NCBI GenBank assembly: GCA_004295045.1
Contig: SHND01000035.1
Coordinates: 1-64,000 of the forward strand
Reading direction: 5' to 3'
From: Chloroflexota bacterium
Lineage (GTDB): Bacteria > Chloroflexota > Anaerolineae > UBA4142 > SHND01
DNA: 64,000 nt
Of this stretch, positions 41,930 through 50,094 are shown in pieces (the stretch's first letter is position 1; each line of letters starts with the position of its first letter). The notes below the pieces were generated by a model. The model ran no database searches. It saw nothing but the letters and a program-made list of their open reading frames with translations, and was not told the DNA's origin. A program made the translations under genes and the position numbers.

Positions 41930-42370
41930 ATGTTACAAAGAGAAAATAACGAAGGAAGGCTTTCAAATAGGTGGGTTATCGGTACTTTGCTGGTCATCTC
42001 CACCCTATGCCTTCTCCTCGTCCTGCGGCTTGCGTGGGTGGGATTTTGGGTCGAGGTGCGAGAACAAGCCGAACTCCGAAGCATTCACGAGAAACTTGGA
42101 ATCTCCGAAAACTGGGAGGCGGTTCGAAATTATTTGGACTCTAGCCTGACAGTTGGAATGACTCGCGAGCAAGTGTATACCCTACTATGGAACGTTGGGC
42201 AATTTAGTAAGGTTGTAACCAATCGAAAGTGTTCTCCTGCAGACGTTGAGCCCGCAGATATTGAATACATTGCGATGGAGTGGTCATCTGCTTCAATCCG
42301 AAAGTATTTCTGTTACGACAAGAATGGACGAGTGACATACATTGGAGATTGGGGAACAACAAGTGATTGA
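41930..42370 (+). CDS. TM-anchored BamE/SmpA-like protein; candidate immunity protein 2
   Basis: 146 residues. One N-terminal transmembrane helix (RWVIGTLLVISTLCLLLVLR), then a periplasmic or external part with LTVGMTREQVYTLLWNVG and FCYDKNGRVTYIGDWG: the same layout as the small lipoprotein at 40098, but anchored by a helix instead of a lipid. It follows the second RHS cassette by 44 nt. AGAGGGAAAG precedes the ATG. The pairing of homologous C-terminal domains with homologous partners supports toxin/immunity pairs (inference). Confidence 0.62.
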   Translation: MLQRENNEGRLSNRWVIGTLLVISTLCLLLVLRLAWVGFWVEVREQAELRSIHEKLGISENWEAVRNYLDSSLTVGMTREQVYTLLWNVGQFSKVVTNRKCSPADVEPADIEYIAMEWSSASIRKYFCYDKNGRVTYIGDWGTTSD

Positions 42371-43495
42371 TCCTCTCTAACTAACACAACCAGCGCAAGC
42401 GCCAGCACACAAACGTATTACCCGTTCGGCAACATCCGCACTTCGTCAGGCACACCACCCACTGACTATGGGTTTACTGGACAGAAGCGCGATGCGAGCG
42501 CAAACCTGATGTATTACGGCGCGCGCTATTACGACCCCGCGCTCGCGCGTTTTGTTCAACCGGATACGATTGTGCCAAATCCGCTCGACCCGCAGTCACT
42601 GAACCGCTACAGTTATGTGCGGAATAATCCGGTGAATCGGATTGACCCGACGGGGCACGAGGACTGTGCAGCAGAAGACGATTGGTGCTGGCAGAACCGC
42701 TGGTATGAAGCGCATGGATATTGTTGGTCTGGCCGCACGGAGGATTGGACGAAACAGTGTACGCCAGAGTTTCAGGATGAAGATATATTGGCGGAGATCT
42801 TGGGCGAAGCGGGAGGAATGGGCTTGGTTCAAAGAGCAGACCTAACAAAGATCTTTGAAATGTTACTCAAGTCCATTCAAAATGCGGCTGCAAATATCCC
42901 TCCACCGAACCTGTTCATTATCGGTCTTCAGTTGAGCGGGAACCTTACACCCGCCTATGGAGAATTATTTGCCCAGATAGTATTTGACTTTCAACATCTT
43001 GAAATCGGTTATTTCGTAGGCGGCGGAGTTGCGGGGGGTGGTAGCATTGGAGGTAAATTAAAGGTCTTGAGTGTCTTTGCAAGTGGTTCCATTGCTGTTC
43101 AATTTGGTATTGGGTGGTGCCTTCCACCATTATGTACTGGGGTTGCTTCATACGCTGAATGGTTTAGCGAGGGAGGTGGTGCGCTTGGTCCCAGTATATC
43201 TGCGGGGTTGTCGTATGCTACCAGCAACACGAACGGTCAACCAAATTACAGCGTTCAGACGCTGATGTTTTCGCTTGGATATGGCAGAGCAACTGCAACC
43301 GCGTATTACGGAGCCACTTATGCTGCACCAGTTGCAATCATGCAATATGAGAATCCTGCAGCGTTTGCACTTGGCGTCCAATTGAGCTCGAATTTTGGGG
43401 CGGTGAATTTTAGTACCGCTATAACAGCATACGGATTCGGCGGATACCCTTACCTTTGTTCTATCGCGAGCAACAAGTCTACCTGTAATCAGTAG
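42371..43495 (+). pseudogene. Orphan RHS core end plus C-terminal domain, cassette 3
   Basis: Frame without start codon, open from the in-frame TGA of the previous gene; RHS homology begins near 42386 (TSASASTQTYYPFGNIRTSS) and runs to QSLNRYSYVRNNPVNRIDPT. The tail (HGYCWSGRTEDWTKQCTPEF, then GVAGGGSIGGKLKVLSVFAS and GEGGGALGPSISAGLSYATS) is unrelated to tails 1 and 2; it is Gly-rich and probably beta-stranded. Probably a silent donor cassette. The first usable Met is at 42509. Confidence 0.65.
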
Positions 43496-43539
43496 CAAGA
43501 TCCCAGAATTTCGAAAGGGCAGACATATTCGAGGCAGAT

Positions 43540-44646
43540 ATGCGTAAAAGGCTCCTATTAATTGGAGGGTTGGGATTTCTGCTACTGATATTAGCGCTAC
43601 GTTTCGCAGGGTATATACCATTCATCGGCATTCCTCGAAATGTTGAAGGGAATTCGTCAGCGCTTTCCTTTCGATGGGCGTATAGGAATTTGGCAAAGAT
43701 TCGGAGCCAGCCCATTCTTGCAAAGGATTTGATCTTGGCTAGAACGGAAGAGGAGTTAATTGCCGTCAATGCCATAACGGGAAAGGAGGTTTGGAAATAT
43801 AGTGCAGGTTCAATAGTGATTCCAGACAACATGATATTAGTCCAAGACAACCTTGTGCTTGTTCGTGGTAACCCCAACTCGGCTCTTGATGTATTGAATC
43901 TGCAAGATGGTACATTCCAATGGCGGCTTCCGAATGCGCCATTGGATGGAATGATCGGAGGCGCAGCCATAGATAACGAGAAAGTCTATGTGAGTCGAGG
44001 GCGGTCTGGATATGTATGGGCTTACAGTCTAAACGGTGGTAAATCAATCTGGCAATCTCCTCAACTCGAATCAAGTTTTGTAAATATGGTCTCGCGTCCA
44101 GATGGCTTGTATTTGTTCAATACACTTGACCTGATCGTACTGGATAGCGAAACAGGTCAAGTCAAGAAATATCTAAAGAACAAATTCGAAGGGCGTCAAC
44201 CTATTCTCTCTGATGACCTAGTCATCCAGCAGTTTCAAAAAATGTTAATTGCCCGAGAACTAGAATCTGGTAAAACGCGGTGGTCGTATCCAAGAAACAC
44301 ACAAGGTGCCATTGGATATTTTGGAGTTGTGAACGGTAAAGTCTATGCGAGCGATAGTTGTTGTGAGATTATCGCGTTGAATTTGACAGATGGAAACCTA
44401 CTTTGGCGCAAACAATTCGACTCCTCAATTGACTCCACGGTAGTAGCAATTCAAGATTTGGGATACGTGCTGTTGCAAAACGGCTCTATTCGCGCGTTTG
44501 ATCTGGAAACGGGCGGCAATGCTGGCGTCATCTCAACAGCTCCACCCACTACGAGTGGTTATCATTTGGACAAAGGTCTTGTAACAGACGCGACTGCTTT
44601 ATACGCAACATTTGGAAACAACACGCTGTTTGCATTTGCAAAATAA
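43540..44646 (+). CDS. PQQ-like beta-propeller protein with N-terminal anchor
   Basis: 368 residues, visibly more A/T-rich than the neighbourhood. N-terminal membrane helix (KRLLLIGGLGFLLLILALRF), then repeated propeller blades: LIAVNAITGKEVWKYSAGSI, LDVLNLQDGTFQWRLPNAPL, VWAYSLNGGKSIWQSPQLES, LIVLDSETGQVKKYL, IIALNLTDGNLLWRKQFDSS, IRAFDLETGGNAG. This is the PQQ_2 (BamB-like) fold without quinoprotein active-site residues. It follows cassette 3, where an immunity gene would be; larger than typical immunity proteins, so a generic exported protein is as likely. Confidence 0.75.
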   Translation: MRKRLLLIGGLGFLLLILALRFAGYIPFIGIPRNVEGNSSALSFRWAYRNLAKIRSQPILAKDLILARTEEELIAVNAITGKEVWKYSAGSIVIPDNMILVQDNLVLVRGNPNSALDVLNLQDGTFQWRLPNAPLDGMIGGAAIDNEKVYVSRGRSGYVWAYSLNGGKSIWQSPQLESSFVNMVSRPDGLYLFNTLDLIVLDSETGQVKKYLKNKFEGRQPILSDDLVIQQFQKMLIARELESGKTRWSYPRNTQGAIGYFGVVNGKVYASDSCCEIIALNLTDGNLLWRKQFDSSIDSTVVAIQDLGYVLLQNGSIRAFDLETGGNAGVISTAPPTTSGYHLDKGLVTDATALYATFGNNTLFAFAK

Positions 44647-44820
44647 TTGTCTCGCTTACGCTTGAATCTTCATTCTTACCCTTTCGCAATCCCTGCGCCA
44701 CTTGCACATACGGCACATCAACAAGGCGAACCCGCTCCTTTTGGTAGAATTCGTTTTGTTGATTTTCACGAGTTGTTCAGACATGAAATTTATTTCCATT
44801 CTCCGTCAACTCTCTTTTCT

Positions 44821-45540
44821 TCAATAGATCATCTCCCCCTTTACAAATGCCGCTGTGCGCGGGTCGCGCGGCGATTCAAAAAACACGGGCGCGTCGGCAA
44901 TTTCGATAACTTGTCCATTCAACATCAAGCCCACGCGCTGGGCGAGGCGTTTCGCTTGAAACAGATTGTGCGTGACGACGACGATCGTCGTGCCGTGTGT
45001 GCGATATTGCTCGCGCACGATCTCTTCGATCAAGCCAACGTTGTAGGGGTCGAGGTTCGCCGTCGGTTCGTCGAGCAAGAGGACGCGCGGTTCGATCACC
45101 AGCGCGCGGGCGAGCGCGACGCGCTGCATTTCGCCGCCGGAAAGTTTACGCGCGGACGCGTGCGCCAAGCTCTGCAAACCGACGCGGGCAAGAATTTCGT
45201 CCACCGCCGCGTCGTTCCGCGCGCCGCGCAATTCCAAGCCGTACGCGATGTTTGCGCGGACGTTCGTATTCAACAACACGGGACGTTGGAAAACGGTGGT
45301 GATTTCGCGACGCACGTCGAGAGAAATATTTTCACGCGCAATGCCGCGATAATTCATTTCACCGGAAGTTGGTTGTTCGAGGAAATTTAACAAACGGAGC
45401 AGTGTAGATTTGCCCGCGCCGCTGGGACCGACGAGCGCCAGAATCTCGCCGTTGAAAATATCGAGCGTGTCAATTTGTAGAACATTGCGCGCCGCATATT
45501 CTTTGCGCACGGCGCGCAATTGAAACAGTGTTTCACGCAT
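44821..45540 (-). CDS. tupC: Tungstate-type ABC transporter, ATP-binding protein
   Basis: 239 residues. Walker A LVGPSGAGKSTLLRLLNFLE, signature KLSGGEMQRVALARALV, Walker B RVLLLDEPTANLDP, and the switch-His region TTIVVVTHNLFQAKRLAQR: an oxyanion-type importer ATPase. It starts inside the permease gene (8-nt overlap), and with the TupA-like binding protein upstream forms a complete tungstate or molybdate importer. Assignment as TupC rests on the binding protein. Confidence 0.88.
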   Translation of the reverse strand: MRETLFQLRAVRKEYAARNVLQIDTLDIFNGEILALVGPSGAGKSTLLRLLNFLEQPTSGEMNYRGIARENISLDVRREITTVFQRPVLLNTNVRANIAYGLELRGARNDAAVDEILARVGLQSLAHASARKLSGGEMQRVALARALVIEPRVLLLDEPTANLDPYNVGLIEEIVREQYRTHGTTIVVVTHNLFQAKRLAQRVGLMLNGQVIEIADAPVFFESPRDPRTAAFVKGEMIY

Positions 45541-46228
45541 CGGACACGCGTTGCAAGCGCAGCAGCGCGCCGTTGATCACGAACGCGAGGGCGAGCAGGA
45601 TGATGCCGAGCGCGAGCGCCAGCGCGAAATCGCCGGTGCGCGTGTTCAACACAATCGCAGTGGTCAATACGCGCGTCTTGCCCTCGATGTTGCCGCCGAC
45701 GAGCATCACCGCGCCCACTTCGGAAATGATCGCGCCGAACGCGGCGACAATCGCCGCGATTACGCCGACGCGCGCTTCGCTCAATACAATCCACGCTTCC
45801 TGTATGCGCGTTGCGCCCAACGCGCGCGCTTGCAAACGCAATTGCGGATCAATCGTCTGCGTGCTCGCCATCGTCAAACCCGCGACGAGCGGAAACGCAA
45901 TGATCACTTGCGCCACGATCATCGCCGTCGGCGTAAAGAGCCAGCCGAGCGAACCGAAAGGACCCGCGCGCGACAACATCAAATACACAAAGAGTCCGAC
46001 GACAACGGGCGGCAGCCCCATTCCCGTGTACAACAGCACGGTGATCAAGTCATGCGAACGCGTGCGCGACAAACCCAACGCCGCGCCGATGGGAATGCCG
46101 AGCGCCATCGCGATCAACAGCGCGATAAAACTCACGCGCAGCGACAACGCGACAATTTCCAACAATTCCGCGTCGCCGCTCAAGAGCAGCTGGATTGCAT
46201 GAGCCAGTCCCTGCGTCAGATCGTCCAT
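45533..46228 (-). CDS. tupB: Tungstate-type ABC transporter, permease
   Basis: 231 residues, five or six transmembrane segments, with the EAA-type cytoplasmic loop ARALGATRIQEAWIVLSEAR that docks the ATPase (conserved Gly after Ala-Leu). It starts with an ATG 5 nt after the binding-protein stop and overlaps the ATPase gene, so the three are one operon. TupB-like permeases are single-domain integral proteins of this size. Confidence 0.88.
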   Translation of the reverse strand: MDDLTQGLAHAIQLLLSGDAELLEIVALSLRVSFIALLIAMALGIPIGAALGLSRTRSHDLITVLLYTGMGLPPVVVGLFVYLMLSRAGPFGSLGWLFTPTAMIVAQVIIAFPLVAGLTMASTQTIDPQLRLQARALGATRIQEAWIVLSEARVGVIAAIVAAFGAIISEVGAVMLVGGNIEGKTRVLTTAIVLNTRTGDFALALALGIILLALAFVINGALLRLQRVSDA

Positions 46229-46233
46229 CTATT

Positions 46234-47169
46234 TTATTTCGCCGCGTTCGCGTAAAAGAGCGCTTGCCCAAATTTATCTTGACCGTACTTGCCGATTGCC
46301 GCTTGCGTTTCGGGCGAAAGAATCCACTGAACAAAATTCGACGCCATCGCCGCGTTCACCGTCGGAAACTTGTCGGGGTTCACTGCCATAACGCCGTACG
46401 GGTTGTATAACACTTTGTCCGGATTTTGGTCAATCGTCTCGCCGCCGAATACAATCGCCAAGTTCGGCAGCTTGTCTTTCATCGCAAGCCAGGTGCCGCG
46501 ATCCGCGAGCGTATAAAAATTGCCTTCGTTCGACGCGATCAATGTTTCGCCCATGCCTTGCCCCAGCGAATTGTACCATTTCATTTCTTTGGTTGGCGTG
46601 ATTCCGGCGCTTGCCCAGATGGCGAGTTCTTTGGTGTTCGTGCCGCTCTTGTCACCGCGACTTGCGAACGGCGATTGCGTGTCCGCGATGAGCTTGAATG
46701 CTTCTTTCGCGGTCGCCGCGCCGCTCACATTTGCAGGATCAGATTTTGGACCGACAAGAATGAAATCGTTATACATCACGTCAAAACGAGCTTGGGCATT
46801 GCCTTCTTTGACAAATTTGTCTTCTTGCGAGCGCGCGTGAACCAACACAACATCCGCGTCGCCTTTACTCCCAATTTCCAACGCCTGACCGGTGCCGACG
46901 GCGACGACATCCACCTTGCAGTTAAATTGCTTTTCAAACGCGGGCAGAATCGCGTCAAGCAAACCGGAATCGGCAGTACTGGTCGTCGTTGCAAGCCGCA
47001 AGGCACACGCGGCGGCTTGCCCCGAATCGGTTGGCGCGGCGGCGGGGACTTGGGTCGCTTGAACTACCGGCGCGACGGTGAGCGGGACAGTCGTTGGCGC
47101 GGGCGCGGCGCAGCCCGCGCTGACCGCGAGCAGCGCCAAGAGAATGAGTGCGAACGAAAAATGTTTCAT
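46234..47169 (-). CDS. tupA: Tungstate-binding lipoprotein (TupA-like)
   Basis: 311 residues. Lipobox in LLALLAVSAGCAAPAP, so it is tethered outside the membrane. The mature part carries the TupA signature: RLATTTSTADSGLLDAILPA, VDVVAVGTGQALEIGSKGDA, DVVLVHARSQEDKFVKEGNA, FDVMYNDFILVGPKSDPA and SRGDKSGTNTKE; the TTTS and RGD...SG segments coordinate the tungstate/molybdate oxyanion. Its ATG overlaps the stop of the regulator gene (ATGA). Tungsten supply would fit the molybdenum/tungsten-type hydroxylase in this window. Confidence 0.92.
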   Translation of the reverse strand: MKHFSFALILLALLAVSAGCAAPAPTTVPLTVAPVVQATQVPAAAPTDSGQAAACALRLATTTSTADSGLLDAILPAFEKQFNCKVDVVAVGTGQALEIGSKGDADVVLVHARSQEDKFVKEGNAQARFDVMYNDFILVGPKSDPANVSGAATAKEAFKLIADTQSPFASRGDKSGTNTKELAIWASAGITPTKEMKWYNSLGQGMGETLIASNEGNFYTLADRGTWLAMKDKLPNLAIVFGGETIDQNPDKVLYNPYGVMAVNPDKFPTVNAAMASNFVQWILSPETQAAIGKYGQDKFGQALFYANAAK

Positions 47170-48197
47170 GCTTTTCTCCTTGTGCCATATTTGATTTCCG
47201 CGATCACCTGACCACTCTGTGAAATGTCATAGCCGGGCAACGTACCAGCGTACGCGCGGAATTTTGTGCTGTGTAATATTTCGCGTAACTGGCGTCCGCG
47301 CGCCGATTCATACAACGCGCGCGCCAAAATCAAATCAAAGCGCTCCTGCCCCAGCGCGACGAAATCGAGTCCGCGCGCTTCTGTCGCTGCACGCACGCCG
47401 GGTCCCACATCTGCCTTGTTCAGCTCTATCGCGCGCGCCAGCGCGTCGTACGTTGGCGCAATGTGTGTCCAGCCGGGCAGGGTCGTCGGGTCAACGCGCG
47501 CGGCGCGCAGTTGTTGATGCAGCCAAATTCGCGCCCCCGCGCCATACGGGCGGTTCATCAAACGCACACTTTGCTTTGCGAGATCGCGCACGCCGCGAAT
47601 TTTTTTGGGATTGTCGCGCGCCACCATCAATCCAAAATCGCGCACGGCGAGATTAATGACCACGATGTCTTGTTCGGGAATCAGATGCTGGACGAACGAA
47701 ACGTTATATTCATGCGCTTCCGGTTCGCGCAAGTGCGCGCCCGCGATGTCCGACTGTTGTTCTGCCAAACGTTCCAGCCCGCGCGTGCTGCCCATCACTC
47801 GCGACGTTGCGCCGACGGCACGCGCGAGCCACGCCAACAAGAGGTCGTCGCTCCCTGCAATCAACAGCGGCATTTGCGCATCGGATGCTACGCCTTCCGC
47901 CAAGCGCGTTTTGACCCAAAACTCGGCGGGCTGTGTGGCGGGTTCTTGGAGCCAACGCTCCAACGCGCGGCGTCCGCGCGCTGTGAGCGCGTAAACTTGA
48001 CGCTTCGGACCACCCGCGCCTTTTTGGGCGCGGACGCGCACGAAACCTTGCGCCTCTAATTTTGCGAGCGAACGATAGAGCTGCGCAAAATCAATTTCCC
48101 AATGAGACGCAAATTCGACGGCGATGATGCGCTTTAATTCATAACCGTGCGCATCGCCGCGCGCGAGGAGACCGAGCAAAGGAAAGAGAGGATTCAT
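47166..48197 (-). CDS. PadR-type winged-helix fused to PBP-like oxyanion domain (transcriptional regulator)
   Basis: 343 residues. Residues ~1-100 are a PadR winged helix (FPLLGLLARGDAHGYELKRI, FAQLYRSLAKLEAQGFVRVR, GPKRQVYALTARGRRALERW). Residues ~120-343 are a PBP_like domain of the type in molybdate/tungstate-sensing regulators (LIAGSDDLLLAWLARAVGAT; EYNVSFVQHLIPEQDIVVIN; NRPYGAGARIWLHQQLRAAR; ALARAIELNKADVGPGVRAA). The PBP_like domain usually carries a ModE- or LysR-type HTH; the PadR fusion is uncommon. Start taken at MNPLFPL because a perfect palindrome lies just upstream. Operon with tupABC; probably autorepressor released or activated by oxyanion. Confidence 0.85.
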   Translation of the reverse strand: MNPLFPLLGLLARGDAHGYELKRIIAVEFASHWEIDFAQLYRSLAKLEAQGFVRVRAQKGAGGPKRQVYALTARGRRALERWLQEPATQPAEFWVKTRLAEGVASDAQMPLLIAGSDDLLLAWLARAVGATSRVMGSTRGLERLAEQQSDIAGAHLREPEAHEYNVSFVQHLIPEQDIVVINLAVRDFGLMVARDNPKKIRGVRDLAKQSVRLMNRPYGAGARIWLHQQLRAARVDPTTLPGWTHIAPTYDALARAIELNKADVGPGVRAATEARGLDFVALGQERFDLILARALYESARGRQLREILHSTKFRAYAGTLPGYDISQSGQVIAEIKYGTRRKA

Positions 48198-48203
48198 CGA
48201 GAG

Positions 48204-48224
48204 ACTATATGCGATGCATATAGT
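48204..48224. promoter_or_regulatory. Operator-like palindrome upstream of the PadR-PBP gene
   Basis: ACTATATGC GAT GCATATAGT, a perfect 9-bp inverted repeat with 3-nt spacer, beginning 7 nt upstream of the chosen start codon; suits a dimeric winged-helix repressor acting on its own operon. Confidence 0.65.
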
Positions 48225-48269
48225 AGCGGAGACGTCGTAACTTGTCAAAGGCGCTGACGCGGTGAAACC

Positions 48270-48301
48270 AAAAACCTGACGATAGTTATCGTCAGGTTTT
48301 T
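48270..48301. terminator. Intrinsic terminator
   Basis: AAAAACCTGACGATA - GT - TATCGTCAGGTTTTT; perfect 15-bp stem with A and T tracts, placed between the start of the regulator operon and the end of the DUF1269 gene; on the minus strand it ends the upstream DUF1269 transcript. Confidence 0.85.
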
Positions 48302-48321
48302 GTTCATTGTTCCGTACAACT

Positions 48322-48849
48322 CTACGTGCTTGAGGTTAATTGCTTGCGCAGTTTTGCTTCGGCTTCACTGTTGAGATTCGTATAGAGCAATTGCCCGCCA
48401 AATTTTGCGAGGTCTGGTTCTACTCTGTCGAAAGTGACACTGCGCGCGAGAAAGAATAGCGTGGACGTGCCGGGCGTCATGTTCGCAGTCAGGTCGTGCA
48501 TAAACTTGTCGTCAATGCCCAGGTCGGATGCCTTGCCCAAAATCGCGCCCGACGCGGCGCCGATGCCCGCGCCTGCTGCCGCGATGCCCACCCACGCCAA
48601 TGGCGCCATAAAAGGAAATGGCAGCGTGATCAATAAACCGATCAGCAAGCCCCAAAATGCGCCGTTCACCGCGCCCGCTTGCGTCAAGTCCACCGACTGA
48701 TGCAGTTTTGTTTTTCCCTGTGCGTCTTTGGTGACATAGACGGCATCTTCCAAGTCAATCAAATATTGCGACTGCAATTTTCGCAGTTCGGCGAGAACCT
48801 CCTGCGCTTTTTGTTCGGTGGGATAGGTGACGGCGATTAACGTACTCAT
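48322..48849 (-). CDS. DUF1269 membrane protein
   Basis: 175 residues. N-terminal ferredoxin-like part (LIAVTYPTEQKAQEVLAELR, YLIDLEDAVYVTKDAQGKTK), then the diagnostic Gly-rich double-spanning hairpin AVNGAFWGLLIGLLITLPFP and AAAGAGIGAASGAILGKASD, and a C-terminal domain (DKFMHDLTANMTPGTSTLFF). DUF1269 proteins are widespread, often stress- or acid-related, function unknown. Good Shine-Dalgarno (GGAG) before the ATG. The terminator at 48270 closes its transcript. Confidence 0.9.
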   Translation of the reverse strand: MSTLIAVTYPTEQKAQEVLAELRKLQSQYLIDLEDAVYVTKDAQGKTKLHQSVDLTQAGAVNGAFWGLLIGLLITLPFPFMAPLAWVGIAAAGAGIGAASGAILGKASDLGIDDKFMHDLTANMTPGTSTLFFLARSVTFDRVEPDLAKFGGQLLYTNLNSEAEAKLRKQLTSST

Positions 48850-48916
48850 GGAAACTCCTTTCTGAATTTTGTTTCAACGCGTGCCAAATCACGCGTAATT
48901 TATCGAGTCCGAAAGT

Positions 48917-49855
48917 TCATGCCTCGCGGCGGAATGCTTCGCGCAGTGCCCGACGAAAGGGATAACGCTCCAGATACGTGATCACTTTAGCGAACTGACG
49001 CGGTTGAAATCCAAAATTTCGTTCCACCGCATCCAGCTGTGTCGTATTGTCCACATTCAACAATTCGAGCAGACTCGTCGTCGCGGGCGGCTTGGGCAGA
49101 ACTGTTTGCATGAGCTGGATGACGGGGCGCATCAATGGCACGGGCACTTTGACCAGCAGACGCTTTCGCTGCAAGACAATCAAAATTTGTTTCACGATTG
49201 CTTCATACGTCAGATGTTCGGGCCCGCCCACTTCGTACGATTGATGAATTGTGCGCGGCTCATTCAAAACGCGCGAAATAATTTTCACCATGTCTTGGAT
49301 CCACAAGGGTTGAAAGCGCGCTTGCCCATCGCCGACAAGTGGGAATACGAGCGGCGTAATCACCAGCCAGCGCGCGAGCGCATTCGCAAATTCATCTTCG
49401 GGTCCCACCAATACCGATGGACGAATTATCGTCCAATCCAGTTGGCTCGCGCGGACGGCGTCCTCCCCTGCGCCCTTGCTCCGCAGATACGCGTAAGGTG
49501 ATTTGGAATCCGCCGCGAGCGCGGATTGCAGAACAAAACGTTTCACGCCCGCGGCGTGCGCGGCTTGTACGACATTGCGCGTACCCTGCGCGTTGATTCC
49601 ATCATACGTCGCGCCGCCGCTTTCATACGCAATTGCCACCAAATGAACCACCGCATCCATGCCTCGCAGCGCGGCGGGCAATGTTTCGGGTCGTGTCACA
49701 TCGCCGGTAACGAATTCGACCGGAACGCTGCTGTCAAGATGTCCGCGCCCATTTGGTTTACGCACCAGCCCGCGCACGGCATGTCCTTGTGCCGCCAATT
49801 CTTTTGCGAGATGGCTGCCTACAAATCCGGTAATGCCGGTAATCAAAATTTTCAC
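48917..49855 (-). CDS. NDUFA9-like NAD(P)-binding epimerase/reductase
   Basis: 312 residues starting at a GTG, which places VKILITGITGFVGSHLAKEL at the N terminus; an upstream in-frame extension of ~48 residues is not conserved-looking. Atypical SDR fold: NAD-binding GxxGxxG, HLVAIAYESGG, then YAYLRSKGAGEDAVRASQLD with a Tyr..Lys pair and IIRPSVLVGPEDEFANALAR. This is the complex-I-NDUFA9 (SDR_a5) group, which in bacteria are free-standing quinone- or lipid-related reductases of unknown substrate. The GTG lies 6 nt after a GACAAT box, so it may be leaderless. Confidence 0.82.
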   Translation of the reverse strand: MKILITGITGFVGSHLAKELAAQGHAVRGLVRKPNGRGHLDSSVPVEFVTGDVTRPETLPAALRGMDAVVHLVAIAYESGGATYDGINAQGTRNVVQAAHAAGVKRFVLQSALAADSKSPYAYLRSKGAGEDAVRASQLDWTIIRPSVLVGPEDEFANALARWLVITPLVFPLVGDGQARFQPLWIQDMVKIISRVLNEPRTIHQSYEVGGPEHLTYEAIVKQILIVLQRKRLLVKVPVPLMRPVIQLMQTVLPKPPATTSLLELLNVDNTTQLDAVERNFGFQPRQFAKVITYLERYPFRRALREAFRREA

Positions 49856-50094
49856 ACGTACATTGTCCCAAAGAGTTGAGCTTGCAGTTGCTGCACCGCA
49901 AACGTGATGGATCAAATTGTTTGCAAAATGTTCTCGTTCAACGGATAATAATTGCAGTGATGGGCGGTACTTGATGTTTGAATAATATAGCAGATTCATT
50001 ATCTTTCAACAGTTTATATAACGTTCGTCGAAGTATCGTGTAACCTTTGCGCTTTTGTCTTTTTATTCCTTTTTTCCACACAAAAGGAGTTCCG

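Noticed and set aside
44647..44820. Gene or RNA in the gap between the propeller gene and tupC
   Set aside because: Nothing beyond weak AT-rich sequence; no hairpin with T tract, no ORF.
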